Assembly: GCA_023230285.1 (NCBI GenBank)
Contig: JALNXP010000064.1
Span: forward strand, 1-10,668
Direction: 5' to 3'
DNA length: 10,668 nucleotides
From: Bacteroidales bacterium
GTDB taxonomy: Bacteria > Bacteroidota > Bacteroidia > Bacteroidales > BM520
Below the pieces are notes generated by a model that saw only the letters and a program-made list of their open reading frames with translations, was not told the origin of the DNA and did not search any database. The position numbers were made by a program, and so were the translations under genes. Below are positions 1 through 6,166 of this stretch, piece after piece. Positions within the stretch are counted from its first letter, which is position 1; every line of letters begins with the position of its first letter.

Positions 1-1
1 T

Positions 2-61
2 ATTGCCGGCGTGAAGGAGATGTTTAATGTGAAATTGGAATTCGAAGTAGTTGTTGTGTAG
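2..61 (+). CDS. 3' end of an upstream gene, possibly murB (partial)
   Basis: An open frame enters from the left edge and stops with TAG at 59-61, giving the 19-residue tail IAGVKEMFNVKLEFEVVVV. The pattern V-x-E-x-F-x-V-x-L-E-x-E-V resembles the C-terminus of UDP-N-acetylmuramate dehydrogenase (MurB), which often ends in a helix followed by a short strand of the type FGIxLxPEVxxI. The Ala-Gly pair here is written GCC-GGC, the preferred form throughout the window, which supports real coding. Only 19 residues are visible, so both the coding call and above all the MurB name are tentative. Confidence 0.4.
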   Translation: MAGVKEMFNVKLEFEVVVV

Positions 62-63
62 TC

Positions 64-114
64 GTTTAATGTTTAATGTTGGCAATACACATAATTTATT
101 CTAAACTCTAAACT
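64..114. repeat. two short 7-bp tandem duplications in the spacer before the subtilase
   Basis: TTTAATG occurs twice in tandem at 65-78, and CTAAACT occurs twice in tandem at 101-114. The first unit also resembles TTTAATG at 22-28 in the preceding reading frame. They look like small slippage duplications. No hairpin terminator and no TAnnTTTG promoter element is visible in this 71-bp spacer, so the subtilase may be co-transcribed with the upstream gene or use an unrecognised promoter. Confidence 0.5.
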
Positions 115-132
115 AAGTATAACCTTAATGAT

Positions 133-1761
133 ATGAAGATAATTAATGTTGTTTTTGCGTTCTTAGTATTTTGCTGTTGTTTTGGCTTGAATGCGCAACA
201 GAATAAATATTATGCTGTATATTTTAAAGATAAAGGAATAATTGATTATCAAATAGATAATGTATTGTCAACTAAAGCTTTAGCTTTGAGAGCCAAGAAT
301 AATATAGCAATAGATGAAAAAGACTATTTTGTGTGTAAGGATTATCTTGAAGTACTTGATAAAGCCGGCTGCGAGCTTCTAATGACTTCCCGTTGGCTGA
401 ATTGTGCTGTTGTCAAAACTTATGATAATATTGAGAAAATTAGAGAGTCACCTTTTGTTAAAAGCATTCAAATAATTGATATAGAAGATGAAAGTGATGT
501 AAATTATGATAAAAATGATATATGTTATAATAATGTGTCGTCAAAGACGGATTTTTTATCTTATACAGAATCTTATACAGACACTCAATTAAAGATTGTA
601 AATGCAGATTGTTTGCATACAGCCGGTTTTTGGGGTGAAGGAATAACTATTGCTGTGTTAGATGATGGCTTTAAATATGCCGATAGAATGCGTGTTTTTA
701 ATCATTTATTTGATAATGAGCAAATTATAGCGACATATAATTTGGTAAATGATGATAATATTTATGAAACAGGAGAGCATGGCAGTTATGTGTTGTCTGT
801 TTTGGCAGGGTATAAGCATGGAGAATTTATGGGAGCTGCACCTAATGCCGATTATTTGCTATTTAAGACGGAGGATAATACACAAGAAACTATTTTAGAA
901 GAGTTTACGTGGGTTTGTGCTGCTGAAATTGCTGATGCTTACGGTGTTGATATTATTTCGTCATCTCTTAATTATACCGAAATGGATGAACAAGGACAGT
1001 CGCACGCTTATTCCGATATGGACGGTAATACTTGTCCTGTGAGTATAGGTGCGAGTGTGGCAGCTTCGAGAGGCATTTTAGTTGTCAATAGTGCCGGCAA
1101 TTATGGCAGCACCGCATGGAAATATATCGGCGCACCGGCAGATGCTTTCGACATTATAGCTGTCGGCGGAATTAACAGCGACAGCACTCATTGGCACTCA
1201 AGTGCTTACGGTCCGTCTTATGATGGAAGGGTAAAGCCGGAAATATGCTGCTTGTCTGCCAATGTTGTAGTGGCAAATGTCGCAAACGGCTACTCTACAA
1301 CTAACGGAACTTCTTTTGCAACTCCTTTAATCGCCGGCGCTTGCGCCTGTCTTTTGCAGGCGTTTCCTCATAAAACTGCTGCCGACATACGAAACGCTGT
1401 GCTGTCGTATTCAAATATGTATAATGCTCCTAATAGTGAACTCGGCTTCGGCATTCCCGATTTTTATAAAAGCTATTGTCAAATATTGTCTCTCCCTGAA
1501 AAAAATAGGGTAGAAAGCCTCGCTCTTATATATCCTAATCCTGTTATAGATAATTTTAGAATTATATCCTCTGTAGATATTGATAAAATATATATTTATA
1601 ATGTCAATGGGAAATTATTGAATTCTGAACAACATAGAAATACAGATAAAGATGTTGCCATTTTTGTCGACAATTGTTCTGCCGAAATGTTGATGATTGT
1701 ATATATTGTTTTTATAGACGGCAGGTCGGTGACGAAGAAGGTGGTGGTTGCAGAACTCTGA
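133..1761 (+). CDS. secreted S8 family serine peptidase (subtilase) with T9SS C-terminal sorting domain
   Basis: The product is a 542-residue subtilisin-like endopeptidase, probably exported across the inner membrane by Sec and across the outer membrane by the type IX system. Residues 1-21 form a signal peptide (basic start, hydrophobic core rich in F, L, V and C, then NAQ). Residues about 25-115 look like a propeptide. The catalytic triad is visible: D177 in IAVLDDGF, H216 in EHGSYVLSVLAG, and S394 in NGTSFATP; N323 in NSAGNYG fits the oxyanion Asn. The C-terminal part, about 465-542, starts with YPNPVIDNFRI and ends with VTKKVVVAEL, a type A T9SS sorting domain, so the tail is expected to be removed or modified on secretion. 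The start is the ATG at 133; the ATG at 128 runs into a stop at once. No Shine-Dalgarno sequence is seen. The gene converges on the XRE regulator with 10 bp between stops and no obvious terminator hairpin. The substrate cannot be inferred. Confidence 0.93.
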   Translation: MKIINVVFAFLVFCCCFGLNAQQNKYYAVYFKDKGIIDYQIDNVLSTKALALRAKNNIAIDEKDYFVCKDYLEVLDKAGCELLMTSRWLNCAVVKTYDNIEKIRESPFVKSIQIIDIEDESDVNYDKNDICYNNVSSKTDFLSYTESYTDTQLKIVNADCLHTAGFWGEGITIAVLDDGFKYADRMRVFNHLFDNEQIIATYNLVNDDNIYETGEHGSYVLSVLAGYKHGEFMGAAPNADYLLFKTEDNTQETILEEFTWVCAAEIADAYGVDIISSSLNYTEMDEQGQSHAYSDMDGNTCPVSIGASVAASRGILVVNSAGNYGSTAWKYIGAPADAFDIIAVGGINSDSTHWHSSAYGPSYDGRVKPEICCLSANVVVANVANGYSTTNGTSFATPLIAGACACLLQAFPHKTAADIRNAVLSYSNMYNAPNSELGFGIPDFYKSYCQILSLPEKNRVESLALIYPNPVIDNFRIISSVDIDKIYIYNVNGKLLNSEQHRNTDKDVAIFVDNCSAEMLMIVYIVFIDGRSVTKKVVVAEL

Positions 1762-1771
1762 ACACTCTACG

Positions 1772-2296
1772 CTATTTCACAAATGTATCATAAGTACCAT
1801 CATCAAATAAAATAATAATACTTTTTATTTGTTTACAATTTAGAACAGCAGAAGAAGCTATTTTTACATTTTCAATTTCTTTTTTAGCTTGTGTTTGTTG
1901 TTCTGTATGACTTTTTGATTGTTTACGATTGTTTACAGGCTTGATAATATCTGTATTATTCTCGTTTCCTTTTGTATTCTCATTTGTCATATTTGGCAAA
2001 TCATTAAACAATAAATAATTGGTATTCAATTTATTATCATTTATCACGTCCTGCGTAACTTCATGTCGTTTTACATCTTCAGAAGTACTTTTATACATAC
2101 TTCCTTCTCCATTTAATAACCATTCTGCATTAATGTTGGTAAATTTGGAAAGTAATTTTAATGTAAAATCCAAACTCGGTTTATTACGTCCGGATAGTAT
2201 GTGAGATAATGTAGAGCGTTGAATACCAATGATATTTGCAAATTCTGTTTGCGTTAAATTCTGTTGTACGATTAAATATTTTATCCGTTCTATCAT
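1772..2296 (-). CDS. XRE-family helix-turn-helix transcriptional regulator with conserved-looking C-terminal tail
   Basis: This 174-residue protein is a probable DNA-binding repressor of the Cro/CI (XRE) type. The HTH covers about residues 3-62: helix 2 in LTQTEFANIIG, recognition helix in QRSTLSHILSGRNKPS, ending with NAEWLLNGEGSMYK, wording typical of Bacteroidota XRE proteins. Residues about 70-148 are a polar, Asn/Lys/Gln-rich linker of low complexity. The last 20 or so residues (KQIKSIIILFDDGTYDTFVK) form a short strand-like tail; I recall similar FxDGTF endings in other Bacteroidota XRE proteins, a memory-based comparison. There is no S24 peptidase domain, so LexA/CI-style self-cleavage is not expected. 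It is the only minus-strand gene in the window, has its own promoter about 17 bp upstream, and faces a dyad array that may be its operator (autoregulation inferred). There is no toxin, phage or integrase neighbour. Targets are unknown. Confidence 0.88.
   Translation of the reverse strand: MIERIKYLIVQQNLTQTEFANIIGIQRSTLSHILSGRNKPSLDFTLKLLSKFTNINAEWLLNGEGSMYKSTSEDVKRHEVTQDVINDNKLNTNYLLFNDLPNMTNENTKGNENNTDIIKPVNNRKQSKSHTEQQTQAKKEIENVKIASSAVLNCKQIKSIIILFDDGTYDTFVK
1917..1936. repeat. perfect 10-bp tandem repeat inside the XRE regulator linker
   Basis: GATTGTTTAC is present twice in direct tandem. On the coding strand it reads GTAAACAATC twice and encodes part of the linker (VNNRKQS). Because 10 is not a multiple of 3, the two copies are translated in different frames. 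The core TTGTTTAC also occurs at 1829-1836 in the same gene and at 2416-2423 in the upstream dyad array. Confidence 0.75.
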
Positions 2297-2312
2297 AGTT
2301 AATTCATTTTTG

Positions 2313-2341
2313 CAAAGATATTATTTTTTTACAAATAGCAA
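2313..2341 (-). promoter_or_regulatory. Bacteroidota-type promoter of the XRE regulator
   Basis: On the minus strand, TATCTTTG (2320 down to 2313) matches the Bacteroidota -7 consensus TAnnTTTG exactly. A TTG at 2341-2339 lies 18 bp upstream and can serve as the -33 element (consensus TTTG, spacing about 19). The predicted start of transcription falls roughly at 2305-2308, giving a leader of only about 10 nt before the ATG at 2296. The first repeats of the dyad cluster overlap or abut the -33 region, where a repressor could block polymerase. Confidence 0.7.
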
Positions 2342-2430
2342 CATATTTTTTTACAAAGCGACAATTAATTTGTTTTTACAAAACAACACAATGTTTATAA
2401 AACACCACAACAACATTGTTTACGAAACAA
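2331..2430. repeat. cluster of TTGTTT-N3-AAACAA dyads and TTTACAAA boxes, candidate operator array
   Basis: Three inverted repeats share a 3-bp spacer: TTGTTTT-TAC-AAAACAA (2370-2386), TGTTT-ATA-AAACA (2392-2404) and TTGTTT-ACG-AAACAA (2416-2430), with centres at 2378, 2398 and 2423. Two degenerate half-like boxes TTTACAAA lie closer to the regulator promoter (about 2328-2335 and 2350-2357). The 12-mer AAACAACACAAT is directly repeated at 2381-2392 and 2425-2436. Centre spacings of 19-25 bp put the sites on roughly similar faces of the helix. An array next to an XRE gene is typical of an autoregulated operator; binding by this regulator is an inference. AT-rich sequence raises the chance of weak dyads, but the 7-3-7 arm and the recurrence argue for design. 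Confidence 0.55.
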
Positions 2431-2448
2431 CACAATATATATGATAAA

Positions 2449-2465
2449 TGTTACATTTTGTAACA
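2449..2465. promoter_or_regulatory. perfect 17-bp palindrome, candidate operator in the divergent intergenic region
   Basis: TGTTACA-TTT-TGTAACA has perfect 7-bp arms and a 3-bp spacer. It differs in sequence from the TTGTTT/AAACAA array next to it but has the same 7-3-7 geometry as its best copy. It lies about 85 bp upstream of the nrnA -7 element and about 130 bp upstream of the regulator promoter, so it could serve either side. The shape suits a dimeric regulator (the arms loosely recall Crp/Fnr-type sites), but I cannot name the protein. It has no following T-run and is not a terminator. Confidence 0.5.
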
Positions 2466-2551
2466 GTTGTAAATTTTATTCTAAATATTTTTTATTGAAA
2501 AAACCTTACGGTAATTACAAAATAAATTTTAAAATCTTTAGGTAAAAAGTG

Positions 2552-2559
2552 TACCTTTG
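2552..2559 (+). promoter_or_regulatory. -7 promoter element for the nrnA-FKBP-galK run
   Basis: TACCTTTG matches the Bacteroidota -7 consensus TAnnTTTG and is followed by C, as is common. It sits 17 bp before the nrnA ATG, so the leader is short. The expected -33 TTTG is not well kept; only a T-run at 2527-2530 is nearby, so the site may be weak or need an activator. No other promoter of this type is visible ahead of the FKBP or galK genes, which fits a single transcript. Confidence 0.6.
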
Positions 2560-2576
2560 CAAAAACATTTTATATA

Positions 2577-3587
2577 ATGTCCGACTTAATTAATAGAGAG
2601 AAAATAGATGTCCTTCAAGCTAAAATAGCTGCTGCTGAAAATATAGTTGTCTGCTCACATAAGCATCCTGATGGTGATGCCGTAGGCTGTTTGTTGAGTT
2701 TTGCCAACTTTTTGAGCGATAAAACTAAGGCTAAATATATATTGCCTAATCAATTACCTGACTATTTGGCGTGGTTAAATAAAAGTTCGGATATAATTAT
2801 AGCTGAGAATGATATTGCTTATGCAGCCAAATGTATAAAAGAAGCGGATTTGTTGATAGCTGTGGATTTTAACGACCCTATGCGTTTGGCTTCCTTGGCA
2901 GAGTCTTTTACTGCTTCAGAAGCGTTTAAAATAGCTATAGACCATCATCCTATGGGTGACTACAGATATGACTTGGTTTTTAATGATTTAGATGTATCTT
3001 CAGCTTCTGAAATTGTATATATTTTATTATCGCAATTAAATCATCGGAAAATTAATCGTTATGTTGCTGAAGCTGTTTATGCCGGCATAGTTACAGATAC
3101 CGGTTCATTATCATATAGCTGTAATAATCCTTCTACATATAACGTTATGGCAGAGATAATGAAATTCGGTTTAGATGGTGCTGCAATACACAATTTGCTG
3201 TATAATAACTTTCCGTTGAAACGAACAAGACTTTTGGGATATATACTTGATAAAAAACTCGTTGTAAGAAATGATTTAAGTATATCATATTACGTGCTTA
3301 CTCATAAAGAGTTAGAAGAATTCGATTACGAAGAAGGCATGCTGTCGAACGTTATCAATTACGCATTGAATATACGAGGAGTACAGATGGCTGCATCTTT
3401 TGTAGAGCACGAGGAAGGCGTTATTCGTATGTCATTCAGGTCGAGAGGTGATGTTTGCGTAAATACAATGTCATCGAAATATTTTAACGGCGGTGGACAC
3501 AAAAATGCTTCAGGTGCGACAAGCATGCAGGATGTTGATACTTTGGTGAATTTATATATATCTGTTGCCAATGAATATATATTGTAA
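2577..3587 (+). CDS. nrnA: DHH-family phosphoesterase, NrnA-like (nanoRNase / pAp phosphatase)
   Basis: The 336-residue cytoplasmic protein belongs to the DHH/DHHA1 phosphoesterases. Family members of this size and layout degrade 2-5 nt RNA fragments and dephosphorylate 3'-phosphoadenosine 5'-phosphate. The DHH domain (about 20-165) shows the metal-binding motifs H30-P-D-G-D34, the VDFND segment (about 96-100), D122-H123-H124, and AGIVTDTGSLSY (about 169-180). The C-terminal DHHA1 domain carries the substrate-binding GGGH at 305-308 in FNGGGHKNASGA. All key residues are present and the length is normal. The ATG lies 17 bp after a promoter -7 element. The 3' end overlaps the next gene by 17 bp, suggesting translational coupling. 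Cyclic-di-AMP-cleaving relatives (GdpP, DhhP) share the domain pair; GdpP has extra PAS/GGDEF parts that are absent here, but DhhP-like activity cannot be excluded. Confidence 0.9.
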   Translation: MSDLINREKIDVLQAKIAAAENIVVCSHKHPDGDAVGCLLSFANFLSDKTKAKYILPNQLPDYLAWLNKSSDIIIAENDIAYAAKCIKEADLLIAVDFNDPMRLASLAESFTASEAFKIAIDHHPMGDYRYDLVFNDLDVSSASEIVYILLSQLNHRKINRYVAEAVYAGIVTDTGSLSYSCNNPSTYNVMAEIMKFGLDGAAIHNLLYNNFPLKRTRLLGYILDKKLVVRNDLSISYYVLTHKELEEFDYEEGMLSNVINYALNIRGVQMAASFVEHEEGVIRMSFRSRGDVCVNTMSSKYFNGGGHKNASGATSMQDVDTLVNLYISVANEYIL

Positions 3588-4101
3588 GTTTTTTCTTATT
3601 TTGATTTTTGCCGGATTGCTTTCATGTAATTCGGAAAAACGAGATAAAGTTAAGCAACAGTCGGAGACCGTTGTTACTCAAGATGTTTTTATAGATGCCC
3701 ATAAACAGGCTATAACAAAAGAAAACGGTCAAATTGATGATTTTTTGCGGCGTTATCATTGGAATATGAAAACTACCGGCACATGTTTAAGGTATATGAT
3801 ATATGAACATGGTGACGGAAATAAAATAAAGGTTGATGATGTTGTCACTTTGGAATATTCTATCGTATTCTTGAATGGCGACACTGTATATACTTCATAC
3901 AGAGATGGATTGAAGTCGTTTATTGTCGGACATTCAAACGAAGCAGCCGGACTTGAAGAGGCGTTGTTGCTGATGAATGTTGGTGACAAAGCCAAGTTGA
4001 TAGTTCCGTCTTTTCTTGCTTATGGCGTTTCCGGTGATGCAAATAAAATTTCAATCAAAAATACGTTAGTATATGATATTTACGTTGTAAATGTAAAATA
4101 A
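3571..4101 (+). CDS. GldI-like FKBP-type peptidyl-prolyl isomerase lipoprotein
   Basis: This is a 176-residue periplasmic lipoprotein with a C-terminal FKBP domain. Residues 1-18 are a lipoprotein signal and the lipobox LLSC places the lipidated Cys at C19. A helical linker (about 25-75) is followed by the FKBP fold (about 84-176): VVTLEYSIVFLNGD, VGHSNEAAGLEEALLLM, then VPSFLAYG. Compared with FKBP12, Y26 and Y82 are kept (Y96, Y151), but F36-D37 is replaced by V106-Y107 and W59 by L128, so the prolyl-isomerase site is degenerate. The same kind of change, as I remember it, is seen in GldI of Flavobacterium gliding/T9SS loci, and the overall layout also fits GldI. I chose the ATG at 3571 rather than the upstream in-frame TTG at 3565 because it gives a normal signal peptide; it overlaps nrnA by 17 bp. 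The function is probably folding help for envelope or secreted proteins (inferred). Confidence 0.83.
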   Translation: MNIYCKFFLILIFAGLLSCNSEKRDKVKQQSETVVTQDVFIDAHKQAITKENGQIDDFLRRYHWNMKTTGTCLRYMIYEHGDGNKIKVDDVVTLEYSIVFLNGDTVYTSYRDGLKSFIVGHSNEAAGLEEALLLMNVGDKAKLIVPSFLAYGVSGDANKISIKNTLVYDIYVVNVK

Positions 4102-4110
4102 ATTTAGATT

Positions 4111-5280
4111 ATGATTAAAGAAGACATATTAATTAAAGCGCAGACTGTTTTTGATTCAAAAAATGATTTCTATTTATTTTTTGCGCCATGTAGAGCTAAT
4201 CTGATAGGTGAACATATTGATTATAACGGCGGTCGTGTTCTGCCTTTTGCCATAAGTACCGGTATATATTTAGCTGTTGCTCCAAATGCTTTGGGACAAC
4301 ACAGATTTTTTTCGGAAAATTTTTTGGAGCAGGGTGTTATAAACATTCCTAAATGTGAATATCAGCATTCTTTAACTCACTCATGGCTGAATTATCCGGT
4401 CGGTGTATTGAAAGAATTTGCTGATATCAATGTGCTACTTAACGATAGCTGTGATTTTTATTATTATGGAAATGCCGACTTTGGTGCAGGTTTATCTTCT
4501 TCTGCGGCAATAGAAATGGTAACAGCAGTGGCGATTAACTATATTACAGACTCAAATTTACCGATGATAAATCTCGTTAAGATGTCTAAATCTTGTGAGA
4601 ATAACTTTGTTGGAATGAATTGCGGCATTATGGACCAGTTTATAGTAGGCTTCGGTAAAGCCGGAAACGCCGTATTGCTCAATTGTGATAATCTTAAATA
4701 TTCTTACGTACCATTTGTACTGAAAGATATTTCTATTATCTTAATTAACACGAATAAAGTTAGAAAATTGACGGATTCTAAATACAATGAACGCAGTATG
4801 GAGTGTTTGTCTGTTTTGCATACTATAAATTCTATCAGAAAAGATAAAATATCTTGCTTGTGCGATATTAATGTTGATGAAATAGCATGTTATAAACATG
4901 TTCTTGATGACGTATTGTATAGAAGGCTGCAACATGTTGTTACTGAAAATGATAGAGTTAATAAGACAGTGAAAGCCTTGGAAAACAATGATATTGAGAC
5001 AGTTGGAAAACTTTTGTACGCGTCACATGATTCTCTTAAAAATGATTACGAAGTCAGTTGTAAAGAACTTGATGTTATTGTTGATGTTGCTTATAATCAA
5101 GAAGGCGTTTTAGGTGCAAGGATGACAGGTGCCGGCTTTGGCGGTTGTGTTATCTCTTTGGTTAAGAATGAGTTTGTTGAGGCGTTTAAAGAAAAAGTTG
5201 AGCATGACTATGTTGCTAAAACAAAACTTATTCCAAGCTTTTATGATGTCGCTTGCTCTGATGGTGCTAAAAAACTTTAA
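4111..5280 (+). CDS. galK: galactokinase (GHMP kinase)
   Basis: The 389-residue cytoplasmic enzyme phosphorylates galactose at C1 with ATP, the first committed step of the Leloir pathway. All three GHMP motifs are present: the galactokinase signature around R28-A-N-L-I-G-E34-H35-x-D37-Y-N-G-G, the ATP loop GAGLSSSAA at 125-133, and MTGAGFGGC at 338-346. The catalytic base fits D175 in CGIMDQ, and R28 matches the partner Arg. Length is normal. One oddity is C27, where the family signature has Gly (G-R-x-N-L-I-G-E-H). It follows the FKBP gene by 9 bp and ends before the bamD promoter, so it is likely the last gene of the nrnA run. No galT, galE, galM or sugar transporter is adjacent, so pathway context is absent here. 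A sister specificity such as N-acetylgalactosamine kinase is possible but less likely. Confidence 0.92.
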   Translation: MIKEDILIKAQTVFDSKNDFYLFFAPCRANLIGEHIDYNGGRVLPFAISTGIYLAVAPNALGQHRFFSENFLEQGVINIPKCEYQHSLTHSWLNYPVGVLKEFADINVLLNDSCDFYYYGNADFGAGLSSSAAIEMVTAVAINYITDSNLPMINLVKMSKSCENNFVGMNCGIMDQFIVGFGKAGNAVLLNCDNLKYSYVPFVLKDISIILINTNKVRKLTDSKYNERSMECLSVLHTINSIRKDKISCLCDINVDEIACYKHVLDDVLYRRLQHVVTENDRVNKTVKALENNDIETVGKLLYASHDSLKNDYEVSCKELDVIVDVAYNQEGVLGARMTGAGFGGCVISLVKNEFVEAFKEKVEHDYVAKTKLIPSFYDVACSDGAKKL

Positions 5281-5296
5281 TAGCATCAACAATTTA

Positions 5297-5327
5297 TTGA
5301 ATGATATTGAAAAAAATTTTATCTTTG
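5297..5327 (+). promoter_or_regulatory. Bacteroidota-type promoter of the bamD operon
   Basis: TATCTTTG at 5320-5327 matches the -7 consensus TAnnTTTG and is followed by C. TTG at 5297-5299, 20 bp upstream, serves as the -33 element (consensus TTTG with about 19 bp). The ATG of bamD is 23 bp further on. This is the only promoter of this class I find between 5281 and the window end, which suggests that bamD, rpoZ, porD, recN and the YgiQ gene are transcribed together. No terminator hairpin separates it from galK, so some read-through is possible. Confidence 0.75.
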
Positions 5328-5350
5328 CAAAATTATTTTATTTATAATAG

Positions 5351-6145
5351 ATGAAGCTATTGAAACTTAAAGGACTACTGCTGTTAACGTTAGGTGTTAT
5401 GTTGTTTACATCATGCAGTGAATATAATAAAATTCTAAAATCTAATGATAAGGAATTGATTTATGAGGAAGCTATGCGTCTTTATGAAAATGAAAGTTAT
5501 TCAAGAGCTTTACAGCTTTTCGATAGAATAGCTGTTCATGTAAAAGGTACTGATAAAGAAGCTCCATTAAATTATTATTATGCTCAATGTTATTATTTAC
5601 AATACGACTATACTTTGGCTAATTACTATTTTATGAAATATGCCAAGCAGTTTCCGTTTAGTACTCAGGCTGAAGAATGTTATTTTTTAGCTGCGCTTTG
5701 TAAATATAAAGAATCGTCTGTATATTCTTTAGATCCGACTCCGACTAATGATGCTATCACTCAATTACAGGGTTTCATCAACTATTATCCGAATAGCGAC
5801 AAAGTAGAAGAATGCAATAAATATATTGATGAGCTTCGTGCAAAATTGGAAGAAAAAGACTATAAGATAGCGATGATGTACTTGCGAATGGAAGAGTATA
5901 AAGCAGCTGTTGTTTGCTTTAATAATATACTTAAAGATTTTCCGGATACGCAACACAAGGAAGAAATTCTTTATAATGTTGTGCGTGCTAAGTATGAATA
6001 TGCAAAAAACAGTGTTAGCGATAAAAAAGCCGAAAGGTATAAGGAAGTGATAGACGCATATTATAAGTTTATATCGCTGTATCCTGATTCTGAGTACGGA
6101 CGAAGCGTAGAATCTTATTTTAAGGTTGCAAAACAATTTGTATAA
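5351..6145 (+). CDS. bamD: outer membrane protein assembly factor BamD (YfiO-type lipoprotein)
   Basis: This 264-residue TPR lipoprotein is anchored in the periplasmic face of the outer membrane and works with BamA to insert beta-barrel proteins. Residues 1-21 form a lipoprotein signal with the lipobox FTSC and C22 as the lipidated residue; SEYNKILKSND follows, a typical Bacteroidota BamD start. TPR-like helical pairs run from about 35 to 260, for example YEEAMRLYENESYSRALQLF, NYYYAQCYYLQYDYTLANYY and YKAAVVCFNNILKDFPDT. The Tyr-rich, highly helical makeup and the length match the family. It heads the run bamD-rpoZ-porD-recN, a Bacteroidota-conserved neighbourhood, and has its own clear promoter. 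No truncation or frameshift is seen. Confidence 0.92.
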   Translation: MKLLKLKGLLLLTLGVMLFTSCSEYNKILKSNDKELIYEEAMRLYENESYSRALQLFDRIAVHVKGTDKEAPLNYYYAQCYYLQYDYTLANYYFMKYAKQFPFSTQAEECYFLAALCKYKESSVYSLDPTPTNDAITQLQGFINYYPNSDKVEECNKYIDELRAKLEEKDYKIAMMYLRMEEYKAAVVCFNNILKDFPDTQHKEEILYNVVRAKYEYAKNSVSDKKAERYKEVIDAYYKFISLYPDSEYGRSVESYFKVAKQFV

Positions 6146-6166
6146 ACAAGAAAATTAATATTTAAT

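Noticed and set aside
1759..1774. A bidirectional terminator between the converging subtilase and regulator genes
   Set aside because: The 10-bp gap and its flanks form no convincing GC-rich stem with a T-run.
2331..2436. A CRISPR-like repeat array
   Set aside because: Repeats are short, imperfect and separated by variable 19-25 bp with no spacers of uniform size and no cas genes; they read as operator dyads.
2229..2444. A 71-codon plus-strand open frame across the regulator start and the dyad array
   Set aside because: It is antisense to the HTH region and then reads through repeats and low-complexity AT-rich DNA; no family features.
1762..2576. The XRE gene and its spacer as a small inserted mobile island
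   Set aside because: No integrase, transposase, terminal repeats or target-site duplication is visible, and base composition is like that of the neighbours.
3565..3570. In-frame TTG start two codons before the FKBP ATG (and likewise at 7535 before recN)
   Set aside because: The ATG codons at 3571 and 7541 give the usual lipoprotein signal and RecN N-terminus; nothing supports the rarer start codon.
5281..5319. A terminator after galK
   Set aside because: The A- and T-runs are not linked to a stable stem; the stretch is better explained by the bamD promoter.
5765..6136. A 123-codon open frame on the minus strand opposite bamD
   Set aside because: It lies wholly within bamD, whose product has clear family features; the antisense translation is rich in I, F, Y and C with no recognisable domain.
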